From the NCBI RefSeq assembly GCF_013166595.1, contig NZ_JABKKG010000009.1, positions 80,111 to 144,110 on the forward strand: a stretch of 64,000 bases of DNA, read 5' to 3'. Positions 1 to 8,340 of the stretch are shown piece after piece. The position numbers and the translations under genes are program-made. Each line of letters begins with the position of its first letter. Position 1 is the first letter of the stretch. This DNA is from Palleniella intestinalis. GTDB taxonomy: Bacteria > Bacteroidota > Bacteroidia > Bacteroidales > Bacteroidaceae. The notes under the pieces were generated by a model. The model saw only the letters and a program-made list of their open reading frames with translations, made no database searches and was not told the DNA's origin.

Positions 1-531
1 ACGTTTGCATGCCGAGGCATGACCGAGTTCATGAAACAGCGATGAGCACACGATAAATGCCATAAGGGCAAATATGGTGTAGGCGTTTATCCTGTTGCTG
101 AAGGTCAGAAGATTCTCCGTTGTCATGAAAAAGGCGATGTCTGCCACTATCATCATGGCCGACAGCACCCACATCACATGTTTGTTGAACAGAAACGACA
201 AACGGTCGGATATGGAGTCTATCTGTCGGGCACTCAATATCTGACGCTGATAAAGGAACTGCTTCCTCGGAGCTGTCTCCTTCAGCAGCATTGGCAGTAT
301 CTTGGCATTAACCAGTTCCTTAATCTCTCCGTGAGTGGCATTTGCGTCGCTATGGGTTTGCAGGAAGCTGTCAATTCCGGCATCCATGTCTTCGGCGTTT
401 TTCAGAGAGTCAAGCAAACCGGCAGTGAGCCGGTTTGCCTCCATCACATTGTCTTTCGACATCACGAGATAATGCTCCTCGTCTGTCGAACCGTAAAGTC
501 TTGTTATTGTTATTCCGGATAACAGTTCCAT
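1..531 (-). CDS. M50-type membrane zinc metalloprotease, partial (N-terminal part)
   Basis: The frame opens at an ATG (complement of 529-531) and runs off the left edge after 177 residues, so only the N-terminal part is present. Residues 1-115 are mostly polar and helical. Two hydrophobic segments follow (about 120-137 and 150-166), and the second leads straight into the zinc motif HELGH at residues 167-171. A metalloprotease motif at the end of a membrane helix is the hallmark of M50/site-2-protease relatives. Such proteins often accompany radical-SAM peptide systems, where they are thought to cleave or export the modified peptide. It is the last visible gene of the minus-strand run that starts with the precursor peptide, 31 nt after the outer-membrane protein gene. 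The protease assignment rests on one motif plus topology. The substrate is inferred from context only. Confidence 0.7.
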   Translation of the reverse strand, partial: MELLSGITITRLYGSTDEEHYLVMSKDNVMEANRLTAGLLDSLKNAEDMDAGIDSFLQTHSDANATHGEIKELVNAKILPMLLKETAPRKQFLYQRQILSARQIDSISDRLSFLFNKHVMWVLSAMMIVADIAFFMTTENLLTFSNRINAYTIFALMAFIVCSSLFHELGHASACKR

Positions 532-562
532 ATTCCTTTTTATTTCCAATTTATTTGCCGCA

Positions 563-2632
563 TCAGTAGAGAATGGCGGAGCGATGCTCGTCTTCTGTAT
601 TTACATCCTCATACTTATGCTTCTTTCCGTATGTGAAACGATAGGTGGCGCGCAGCATGAACACATTGTAATCCACACGGGGACTATAATATTTGGTGGC
701 ATTGCTGTAACCGCCAATAACAAGTGAGTTCTCACGAGGAGTCTTCATGAACGGGTTTGTGGCGTAAAAGTTCAAATGCAGGTTGTTTATAGTATATCCC
801 AACGCCACTTTCAAGGAAGCAGGATGCGTTTCGAGATACCCCAGTTTGGAATAACTTTTCAGCTTACTGTTGAACGACACTTTTCCCTGAAATCCACGGT
901 TCACGTATACAAGTTCTGAGCCGTAAACCATTCTGCCGTAATCTTTCTTCATGTCAAAATGTCCTTTGCTGTAATCATATTCTCCGGCAAACATCCACTT
1001 AAGCTTCTTTGGAATGAGATTCAACACCATAGCGGCATTCACAATCCACTTTTCAAAACGTCCGCCATTACGGAACGTATGTATATAAACATTACGGTCA
1101 TTGTCGCATACAACATCTTCGTACAACGGACGTCTGTTATTTTCATACTTGCCAAAAAGCTCAAACAATCCCCATTTATGGCTGCTCGAGAAACTTATTT
1201 CTGCCGATGTGCCATAATCGATTTTCTGGTCGGCATTGCCCACAATCACCTGATATTCATCCACGCGCTTCTCAATAGTGTTGTAGTATTTCATATTAGG
1301 AGTAAATGCTCCCATGCCCACAGAACCTCGGATAGTGTTGCCGTGAGGCAATTTGACATTATAGAAAATATTTGGCGTGAAGAATGAGTGTGTGTATCTG
1401 TCACCGTCGTCAACTGTCATCACACGCGCTTCGGTTTGAAGAGTAACATGAAAAATGTTCGGCACGACCTTGAACGCATTGGAGAAGACAACATGCAACT
1501 GGCCGTTCATGAGAGTAGAGAGTGAGGGAACACCGTTCTCCTTGTAGCTTATCTCCGACTTGTCGTAATAATAGTTCACCCCCAAATGAGTGAAATATCG
1601 TTTTGTTACAGGATAAGTGGCATTGATCGAAGGCTTCAAACGATAGTATTTCTCCTTTGTGTCAGACTGATAGGTGTCTATGGCGCTGTATTCGCGCTGC
1701 TGTTTGGTGTCGGTGTAATCACCGCTCATCCCTATGGAAAGTGTTGCTTTGTTCTTAAAGACATTTCTATACTGCACACTAAATGCAGGGGTGGTATTGT
1801 CGGAATGTGTGTAATCGCGCGACTCTACATCAATGGTCTCCAAAGCCTCAATGCGCTGGCTGGTGTTTTTATGGTTTGCATTATGCCCGTTCTTCAGCGA
1901 CACAGCCATTTTGAGTGTTCCGCTATCAAAACGGTGCATATATGAGAGCTGGCCCTTTATCCCGTTTTTGTGTGCTGCTGACGGATTGGTAAACACCGAC
2001 TTGGTGACATCACCGCCGGCAAACGCCATCTGCGTTGTTGACTGTGGGCCGCTGCTTGGGGTGAAATGATTATAGTCGCCACTGAGCTGGACACCGAACT
2101 CCGACTTGCGACTATAAAACTTCCAATCAGCCATGTCGCTGCCAGTCCACCTGTTGAGGTTCTCGTTTGCTTGCGCCATTACCATACCTCCATTATCCCT
2201 TATGCGCACAATAAAGTCTATCACGCCGCCTTCTGCCGTAGGAAATTCAGGATGAAAGTTGCTGTAATAATCTATACGTTTCAAATCTTTTGGGTTAAGT
2301 GTCTTCACTTCGTCCTTTGATGCCGGAAGTCCATTGATGCACAACACAGTTTCCGCCCCATGGCTTTTTACCGCTTCATCTATAGGGTCTACTTCAAGTC
2401 CTGGAATGGTCAGCAAAGACAGTGCAGAATAACCGTCATGAGAGTGTTTCTTTACATTGTCGCCAACATTGATTATCGTCTTATCGGTGGTGTTCACTAT
2501 TTCCCTGCCTGTCACCGTCACCTCCTGTATCGTTTTGCCGTCAATGATGGTGTCATTCTGCAATGACGCGTCAGCATTTATTGATGCGAAGAGGAAACAC
2601 AATCCCAAAAGAAAGAATCTGTATATATTCAT
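563..2632 (-). CDS. TonB-receptor-like outer-membrane beta-barrel protein (paralogue 1)
   Basis: This 689-residue protein has a signal peptide (about residues 1-22). A plug-like stretch follows (about 36-125), with the TonB-receptor style phrase VTVTGREI and a later segment of the 'ALSLLTIPGLEVDPID' type. The rest is a long run of alternating aromatic and polar beta-strands ending in VMLRATYRFTYGKKHKYEDV. No carboxypeptidase-regulatory-like domain precedes the plug. It fits the Bacteroidetes outer-membrane beta-barrel family (OMP_b-brl_3 type) rather than a SusC. It lies 50 nt downstream of a clear paralogue with the same order of motifs, so the pair arose by tandem duplication. Position between a RiPP precursor and an M50 protease suggests a role in passing the peptide across the outer membrane, or in responding to it. 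That role is inference. Confidence 0.75.
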   Translation of the reverse strand: MNIYRFFLLGLCFLFASINADASLQNDTIIDGKTIQEVTVTGREIVNTTDKTIINVGDNVKKHSHDGYSALSLLTIPGLEVDPIDEAVKSHGAETVLCINGLPASKDEVKTLNPKDLKRIDYYSNFHPEFPTAEGGVIDFIVRIRDNGGMVMAQANENLNRWTGSDMADWKFYSRKSEFGVQLSGDYNHFTPSSGPQSTTQMAFAGGDVTKSVFTNPSAAHKNGIKGQLSYMHRFDSGTLKMAVSLKNGHNANHKNTSQRIEALETIDVESRDYTHSDNTTPAFSVQYRNVFKNKATLSIGMSGDYTDTKQQREYSAIDTYQSDTKEKYYRLKPSINATYPVTKRYFTHLGVNYYYDKSEISYKENGVPSLSTLMNGQLHVVFSNAFKVVPNIFHVTLQTEARVMTVDDGDRYTHSFFTPNIFYNVKLPHGNTIRGSVGMGAFTPNMKYYNTIEKRVDEYQVIVGNADQKIDYGTSAEISFSSSHKWGLFELFGKYENNRRPLYEDVVCDNDRNVYIHTFRNGGRFEKWIVNAAMVLNLIPKKLKWMFAGEYDYSKGHFDMKKDYGRMVYGSELVYVNRGFQGKVSFNSKLKSYSKLGYLETHPASLKVALGYTINNLHLNFYATNPFMKTPRENSLVIGGYSNATKYYSPRVDYNVFMLRATYRFTYGKKHKYEDVNTEDEHRSAILY

Positions 2633-2682
2633 TTTTCGATTTGTTCTAATTTATAAATTATCACAAACGTTTGATTTGCAAT

Positions 2683-4800
2683 TTATTTATTCACGTCATG
2701 TTCAAGAATTGCAGAACGGGAAATCTTGTCCACATCCACATCTTCATATCTATGTTTCTTGCCGTATGTGAATCTATAGCTCACTCGCAGGGCAAACATG
2801 TTGTAGTCTGTGCGTGGTCTATACGAGCGTGATGATATTGAATATCCGTTTCTGTCCGTCTCTGTTTTTGGTGAGGTTGTCATGAAAGGATTTCTCGCAT
2901 ACAGATTGAAGAACAAGTTGTTGACGGTATATCCCATGGAGAGTGTCAACTGCTGTGGCGTATAGAATGTTCCTCCGGCTCTGTTTAGCGATTTTCTTGC
3001 TGTGTTGTAGCTGAGCTTGCACTGCCATCCCTTATCCATGTATGTCAGCGAAGTCTGTCCCATCCATGTATCTAAAGTGTGCAGAAAGCCCATGCGCTGT
3101 TTGGAATGAGTATACTGACAGGTCCCGCTGAATTTCAGTTTCTGTGGTATAAGATTCAAGTCAAGAGTGGCGACAGTACTGAAAGACTCATAAGCTCCGC
3201 CATTCTTATACTGGTGTACATACAGTTTCCGTTCATTATCGCAATAAATATCCTCGAAAACGTTTTTCTGATGATTGTTGTATGCCATAAAAAACTGAAA
3301 ACCGCCCCATTTGTAGAAACCGTTTAATGACGCTTGTTTTGAGAGCAGCCGCCCCATTTCCAGCTCGCTTCCTCCGGCAATAATCTGATATTCATCAATA
3401 CGCTTCTCGCCCTCGTTGAAATACTTCATGTCAGGACTGTTGACACCTGTAAATAAAGCGCCGTTTATGCGGAGATTTTTGGACAGTGTGATGTTGTAAA
3501 TCAAGGATGGAGTAATATAAGACTTTGTATATGTCTCGTTTAAGTTGCTGATTGTCTGGATACGTTCCTGCACTTGCAACACAACATCAAATTTCTTTGG
3601 TATGAATTTTATCTGGCAGCCGGGCATTATTATCGCCTGTCCTTCTGTTATCTTATTAGGCGTGATTACGTCATTCTCTATATATGTGTTGTCTGAGTGA
3701 TTATAATAATATGTACCGAAGGCAAACCAGGACACCTTGCCGCCCGGTTTGTAGTTAAACGATACCTCTGGTCTTACATAATAAAATTTCTCTTTTGTGT
3801 TTGATGCATATTTTTCGATAGCCTCATAATCCCTCCACTGTTTTGTATTGTTGTAACTCGCATCAAGTTTCACTGTCAACGAAGCTTTTTTGCTGAATCT
3901 CTTGTCATAATACAATTTCAATGACGGCGAGATATTGTCATTATGTCTGTAATCGGTTGATGTCAGAGAGGGAATACCCGATAATGTTTGTTCCTGAACG
4001 ATACTGTTTGCGTTGTGGTTATCCTGAAGGTAAAGAGCAGCCTGAAACGTACTTGTCTTGTCTTTATAGAGATACGAAAGTTTGCCGCCAATACCATTGG
4101 AATGGCTTCCGGATGGTTTGGTCATCACGTGTTTCTCCACATCACCGCTTGGAAAAGCCAGCAACGTGGTTGACTCTACACCACGATTAGGAGTAAAGTG
4201 ATTGTACTTGTCCGTTAGTTGAATTTCAAATTGTGATTTCTTGTTGTACAGTTTCCAGTCCACCATGTCATCTCCGGAAACTTTGTTCAAGTTCTCGTTT
4301 GCCTGTACCATTACCATTCCGCCATGATCTCTTATCTTGACAATAAAGTCTATGACAGAATTGGCTATAGGATGTTTGGGGTCGTGTGTCTGATAATAGT
4401 CTATACGCTTTATGTCTTTTGGATTTATGGTCTTTACCTCATCCTTTCCGACCTCACGGCCGTTTATGCAAAGCATGGTGCTTGTTCCGTTTGTGGTGAC
4501 AATATAATCTATGGGGTCTACGTCAAGTCCGGGAACATTCAATAAGGCTAATGCTGAATAGCCGTCGTGTGAGTGTTTCTTTATCTTGTCGCTCAGATTG
4601 ATTATCAGTTTGTCGTCTTTTACAATTATATCCCTTCCTGTCACAACAACTTCCTGTATTGCTTTGCCGTCAATGATTGTGTCTGACTGACACTTTGTTT
4701 CATGAACAAAATTGCCCTCCATGCTATAACTTACAGAGGCTTTACCTATCAGTGTGAAGGATGCAAAAGCAAATAGCAGAGCATATTTTTTATTTGTCAT
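2683..4800 (-). CDS. TonB-receptor-like outer-membrane beta-barrel protein (paralogue 2)
   Basis: This 705-residue protein is colinear with its downstream neighbour. It has a signal peptide (about 1-22), the plug-like region with VVVTGRDI and 'ALALLNVPGLDVDPID', the conserved INPKDIKRIDYY segment, then a barrel ending in FALRVSYRFTYGKKHRYEDV. Matching phrases in both proteins (GMVMVQANENLN and GMVMAQANENLN) show common descent. Divergence is strong elsewhere, as expected for surface loops under selection. No TonB box could be placed with confidence. The gene follows the precursor peptide gene with the palindromic repeat between them. The family assignment is firm. A role in peptide export or import is an inference from the neighbourhood. 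Confidence 0.75.
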   Translation of the reverse strand: MTNKKYALLFAFASFTLIGKASVSYSMEGNFVHETKCQSDTIIDGKAIQEVVVTGRDIIVKDDKLIINLSDKIKKHSHDGYSALALLNVPGLDVDPIDYIVTTNGTSTMLCINGREVGKDEVKTINPKDIKRIDYYQTHDPKHPIANSVIDFIVKIRDHGGMVMVQANENLNKVSGDDMVDWKLYNKKSQFEIQLTDKYNHFTPNRGVESTTLLAFPSGDVEKHVMTKPSGSHSNGIGGKLSYLYKDKTSTFQAALYLQDNHNANSIVQEQTLSGIPSLTSTDYRHNDNISPSLKLYYDKRFSKKASLTVKLDASYNNTKQWRDYEAIEKYASNTKEKFYYVRPEVSFNYKPGGKVSWFAFGTYYYNHSDNTYIENDVITPNKITEGQAIIMPGCQIKFIPKKFDVVLQVQERIQTISNLNETYTKSYITPSLIYNITLSKNLRINGALFTGVNSPDMKYFNEGEKRIDEYQIIAGGSELEMGRLLSKQASLNGFYKWGGFQFFMAYNNHQKNVFEDIYCDNERKLYVHQYKNGGAYESFSTVATLDLNLIPQKLKFSGTCQYTHSKQRMGFLHTLDTWMGQTSLTYMDKGWQCKLSYNTARKSLNRAGGTFYTPQQLTLSMGYTVNNLFFNLYARNPFMTTSPKTETDRNGYSISSRSYRPRTDYNMFALRVSYRFTYGKKHRYEDVDVDKISRSAILEHDVNK

Positions 4801-4885
4801 ACTTATAATATTTGTATTGGTATGAGTATCCCATTCTATTGTAAATTGACCGGGACACTCATTGTTCTTATTGCAGCTTAATGGG

Positions 4886-5264
4886 CAGTAGAAATTTAGT
4901 GGGGAGTTGGTTTGAGTTTTTCAATCACACTATCCATGTCGGCAACTCTCTAAAAGTGTGGCGGAGCCACAGTCCTTACGGTAACCGCGGGCTTCAGCCC
5001 TGCGGACTGTGCTAATACTCTCTAACGATGTGTGGTAGAACCACACTCCTTTATGTCGGAAAGATAATCAGCACGAACCTATCTATAAATTATTATCTAT
5101 GTAGCATAGGAAACAGAAAGGAGTGTGGCGCTGCCACACAGCTAATGGAGATTATCTCTAATCCGCAGGGCTGAAGCCCGTGGTTACCGTAAGGACTGTG
5201 GCTCCGCCACACTTTTGGAGGTCAGATACACATCACAAGTGTATACTCCACTAAATTTCTACTG
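4886..5264. repeat. Nested palindromic repeat element, copy 1
   Basis: Three levels of inverted repeat are nested here. The outer arms (4886-4902 and 5248-5264) match perfectly over 17 bp. The main arms (4952-5007 and 5161-5216) match over about 56 bp, of which the terminal 35 bp is perfect. Inner arms carry the shared core CCACACTCCTTT. Each arm also contains small self-complementary hairpins such as TGTGGC-GGA-GCCACA and GGGCT-TC-AGCCC. A related copy lies in reverse orientation at 58720-58992, but it lacks the outer 17-bp arms. The element fills the 467-bp gap between the precursor peptide gene and the outer-membrane protein gene and carries no credible ORF. It could be a MITE-like element inserted in the loop of a former terminator, or a structured RNA. 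Confidence 0.85.
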
Positions 5265-5268
5265 ACTT

Positions 5269-5475
5269 TTAATATGGTTGGCATACCACAACATTTCGAC
5301 AGCCCATGTAGTCACCACAATTAAAATATACTTTACAGGTATATTCACCATCATCAGGAGTGTCCAAGTCATACAATCCACCCACTGACAGCGGATCGGT
5401 TTCCAATCTCTGTTCAAGTTCTTCCAGGAAGAACTGTGGCAACTCTTTGTTCAATGAGTTTAGTTCGTTTTTCAT
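5269..5475 (-). CDS. RiPP precursor peptide, GG-Bacteroidales type
   Basis: This 68-residue peptide has the layout of the 'natural product precursor, GG-Bacteroidales family'. An acidic, helical leader (residues 1-31, with FFLEELEQRLETDPL) ends at Gly32-Gly33, after which a 35-residue core begins. The core holds four cysteines at 47, 53, 59 and 65, exactly six apart (C-x5-C-x5-C-x5-C), among acidic and aromatic residues. The gene starts 13 nt after the stop of the radical-SAM fragment, as maturase and precursor genes usually sit in such loci. The precursor itself looks intact although its maturase is truncated. Cleavage after GG and modification of the core are expected from the family; the product is unknown. 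Confidence 0.75.
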   Translation of the reverse strand: MKNELNSLNKELPQFFLEELEQRLETDPLSVGGLYDLDTPDDGEYTCKVYFNCGDYMGCRNVVVCQPY

Positions 5476-5488
5476 CTGTTTGTTTTTT

Positions 5489-6190
5489 TTAGTTGTTCAT
5501 ATACTTGTTATATGCCTTTTTTGCGGCATAGGCTATCATTTCCAGCATGTGAGTGCAATGGTGGTCTCTGATATTATGGGCGGTGCATCCGCCTCCACAC
5601 AACAAAGCACACTTACATGTGCTGCACGCCTGACGTTTGGTAATGTTGTCCTCGTGCCAGTAGTTGAGACGGTGCTCATCCCATACAGGCACTCCACCGG
5701 AATAGTCGCCGATGCAATAGTCTCGCTCACCTATAACCTCCCAGCAAGGATAGATCTTGAAAAACGGGTCGAACACATAGCCGCCTATTTGGGAATAACA
5801 GAATGTAGACCTGTATGGCAACGGAGTCTGTTTATATATGGAGCGGTAGATTTTGCCATAAGTGGCATAGTCATGACATCCATACTCAAAATCAAGAGTT
5901 TCGTGTTTCTTTATGAATTCTTTTTGCGACAGGAATGCCTGTTTGTCCTTATTGTCAAGCGACTCGTCAAAGTTCTCAAGACGTGCCGAATCTATTGCGA
6001 ACTTCTTATGCTTTGTGTACCCAAGCTCATCGAAATAAGCTTTCAGCTCCTTAAGTTGCGAGAAATTGTTCCTGTCGGTGTTGAAACGTATTGTGATTGC
6101 AATATCCTTGTCGATAGCCATGCCGATATTGTCAACAATCTTCTTGAATGTCGGAACATCATCCTTATGCAACCGCTTTTGGTTGTTTCA
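5489..6190 (-). pseudogene. Radical-SAM/SPASM peptide maturase, C-terminal fragment
   Basis: The frame encodes about 230 residues of the C-terminal part of a radical-SAM peptide maturase. It contains a late-barrel segment (AITIRFNTDRNN) and a cysteine-rich SPASM region with FKIYPCWEV followed by CSTCKCALLCGGGC, which would bind auxiliary Fe-S clusters. The N-terminal half with the CxxxCxxC motif that binds the catalytic cluster is absent. Upstream the sequence changes abruptly, near 6180, into the TPR gene in another frame. No ATG begins the fragment, and the open frame can only start at a TTG (6172). It should be inactive as a maturase alone. The fragment lies immediately before the precursor gene, which identifies the system. 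Confidence 0.8.
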
Positions 6191-7425
6191 AGTTCTTTTT
6201 TATATTTATCAAGCTCAACCTTATATAACGTATTATCTGCCTCGTATGACAACATATCATTTTTTTTAGATTCTATTTCCGCTCTACAAGCTCCAACCTT
6301 ACGCCTGTAAAATATTATACAAACAATCAACAGTGACAATATAGCAAAGCCCCCAAGGCACAGATATAACATTCTGCTGTGCTGTTTTTTGGCAGAATGC
6401 TCCAAATCCAGCAATAATTGTTGTTCAATAATGTTTTTTTGTTTTCCGTCGTCATGTGCCGATTCCAATTGGTCAAGCTTTTTGAGAATATTATCATAAG
6501 CCTCTCCCATGATATTGTTCTTGTTATAATAGTATGCCAATCTTTCATAGATGATGCCGCGTAGCTTTTCATCATCTGTTTCCAAAGCCTTTTCCATACA
6601 TTGTCTGGCAGCATCATCATTCCCTGCCGCAAATTCCATAAGCCCTTGAATATAGTTGGCATAAGGCTGTTCTTCTATTGAAAATGATTTTTTGAGCAAT
6701 CTCTCCGCCTGCTCCACATCCCTGTTCTCGTAGGCTACAGCAGCAAGATATGACCAAAGAGAGGCCTGCAATTTTGGAGCAAGCCTGTCAATATAGGGCA
6801 CACACTTATTCAGATACACTGCGGTACTGTCGGCATGCCCCAAGAGATAAAAACAAGAAGCCACTCCGGAACATCCTCTTGTTATAAGCTCTGCATCGTC
6901 AAACGTCAACGAACTTTCAAGAAATCTCTTTGCGTATACCAATGCAAGCCGTCTGTTTTCATTCACGTAATTCACAATGTAAAGCCGCTCATAAATTTTA
7001 TTTTTCAACAGCTCATCATCTGCACCTTCAGCAAGAGACTCTGCCATTTTCAGGAATTGTACACTCGTTTCATATTTTTTTCTGCTATAGTTCACTGCAC
7101 CTTTATAATAATATGCCACCGCAAGCCGCCGGTCATCACCATTAGCCTTGAAAAAGGATATGGCAGAGTCAATCAGAGAATCGGATTCAGGAATATCCAT
7201 CAACTTACATCGTGCCTGAGTGTAAAGCAGGGAGTAGACGGCACGGTCCTCAGGCGAGGTGATGTCATTATATTTTATTCCTTCCAATATTGCAAGTGCA
7301 CTGTCGGGAGAGGCTTCTATACAATTCTCTGCCTGCAAAAGTATCTGACGGTTGCGTTCGGAATCTGAACAGGCGAAGAAAGTCGCAACAAGAAATGCTG
7401 TTATGCAATATAATAGTTTTCGCAT
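6043..7425 (-). pseudogene. TPR-repeat membrane regulator, C-terminus replaced by out-of-frame maturase sequence
   Basis: The start is set at the ATG at 7425, which gives a lipoprotein-like signal (MRKLLYCITAFLVATFFACSDS). The 21 codons upstream are a chance extension. TPR-like helical repeats fill about residues 25-320. A single membrane helix follows (about 350-370, LGGFAILSLLIVCIIF), then a coiled coil. In this Bacteroidales family a DNA-binding domain normally comes next. Here the family sequence stops at about codon 415 (near 6185), and the last roughly 42 codons are maturase DNA read in the wrong frame. A promoter upstream is well preserved. The gene is therefore a deletion-fusion remnant that has lost its output domain. 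Its original role was probably to sense or regulate the peptide system (inference). Confidence 0.75.
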
Positions 7426-7485
7426 TGAAAGTGTTATCTGGCAATTATAGATAGTGGGTGAAATAATAGTTAGGTGAAATATTTG

Positions 7486-7517
7486 CAAAATTAAACAAAA
7501 AACATGATTTTACCAAA
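7486..7517 (-). promoter_or_regulatory. Promoter of the TPR regulator gene
   Basis: On the minus strand TTTG (7517-7514) lies 20 nt ahead of TAATTTTG (7493-7486), a full match to the Bacteroidetes -33/-7 promoter pattern. The start codon is about 55 nt downstream of the expected transcript start. Confidence 0.65.
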
Positions 7518-7599
7518 ATCCTATAAGATTTATAACATAACTTTAGATTTCAGAGGTGTGGGAGTAACTAACTCGGCTGCGCCTCCATACAGGGTTAAC

Positions 7600-8275
7600 G
7601 AAGAGCCACCGTTTCACGGTGCTTTTTATAGCATTTTTTTGAGGGGGATATGATAGCGCAATTTCGTCGAACTCACGTCATCTTATGCAAAAAAATATGC
7701 ATGAGTTTTCTAATGTCCTATTTATCATAATTGTAAAAATAAGGTCTTTTTCTGCCAAAAATGATGCTTGGCAGGGCCAATCGTAACTATTCGTACAGTC
7801 AAAGATAACCTTTTGCACTGCAAAGCAATACCAAAAGCACTGCAATTCATTACCAAAAACACACTGAAAGGTAACGGATTGCAGTGTTTTTCTTGTCCGC
7901 ACAAGTCTTCTTGGAGATGTAATCAGCTGATTTGTAGTATGATAATAAAATAAAGAAAACAGCGGTTTTTTCCGCATTTCCTTTCTGAAAAAATCTACAG
8001 GCAAATCTCCGAGGGCAAAAACGGCATGAGTTTTCTTATTTTTGCGTGATTGTTGCCCAAAGAAACGTTCCGCTTTCGCATTGCAAAGAGTGGGCGCAGG
8101 GCAATCAGTATGAATCTTCTTAATCCGCATGAAGGCAATCCTTTTCTTCCTTTCTTTGGGCGGCAAAAGCTCTGTGCATAGCGGCAATTCAAGCTGTTGA
8201 AAACAAATTATGCCCCTAAAGTTAACATTTTTGAGTATATGGTAACATATTGCACCATATTAAAAACAAGATTCC
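7600..8275. other. Intergenic region with dispersed short repeats
   Basis: The gap between the RiPP locus and the glycosidase operon has no convincing gene. At 7612-7627 a small hairpin (CACCGT-TTC-ACGGTG) is followed by five T, like a weak rightward terminator with no gene before it. At 7681-7714 and 8021-8050 two copies of a loose palindrome occur (AAAAC-nn-CATG-n-GTTTTCT or close variants). A third version is at 54167-54193. Long minus-strand frames here lack any family signature. Confidence 0.5.
7803..7886. repeat. Intergenic GGTAACC/GCACTGC repeat, site A
   Basis: This stretch contains GATAACCTTTTGCACTGCAA, then AGCACTGCAATTCATTACC and GAAAGGTAACGGATTGCAGTG, that is, several direct and inverted copies of a GTTACC-plus-TTGCA unit. 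Related palindromic clusters occur at 44087-44169 and 53974-54034, all outside genes. The function is unknown. Confidence 0.6.
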
Positions 8276-8306
8276 TATGTTATGTGGAGGATTATGCCTA
8301 CCTTTG
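8276..8306 (+). promoter_or_regulatory. Promoter of the GH31-GH2-GH3 operon
   Basis: TACCTTTG (8299-8306) matches the -7 consensus TAnnTTTG. TATG (8276-8279), one base off the -33 TTTG, lies 19 nt upstream. An A-rich leader of about 30 nt leads to the GH31 start codon. Confidence 0.6.
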
Positions 8307-8340
8307 CACAAAGAAAATCAAAACCTAACGAATTATTCTT

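Noticed and set aside
4952..5216. CRISPR array or tRNA-like structure
   Set aside because: The repeats are inverted and nested, not direct with spacers, and no tRNA arms are present.
7612..7627. Rightward terminator of a gene in the 7.5 kb gap
   Set aside because: The hairpin is short and no plus-strand gene precedes it, so it is listed only as part of the intergenic region.
7678..8187. Minus-strand frame of 169 codons between the RiPP locus and the glycosidase operon
   Set aside because: Composition is unlike a protein of this genome, no family motif is visible, and the frame runs through dispersed repeats.
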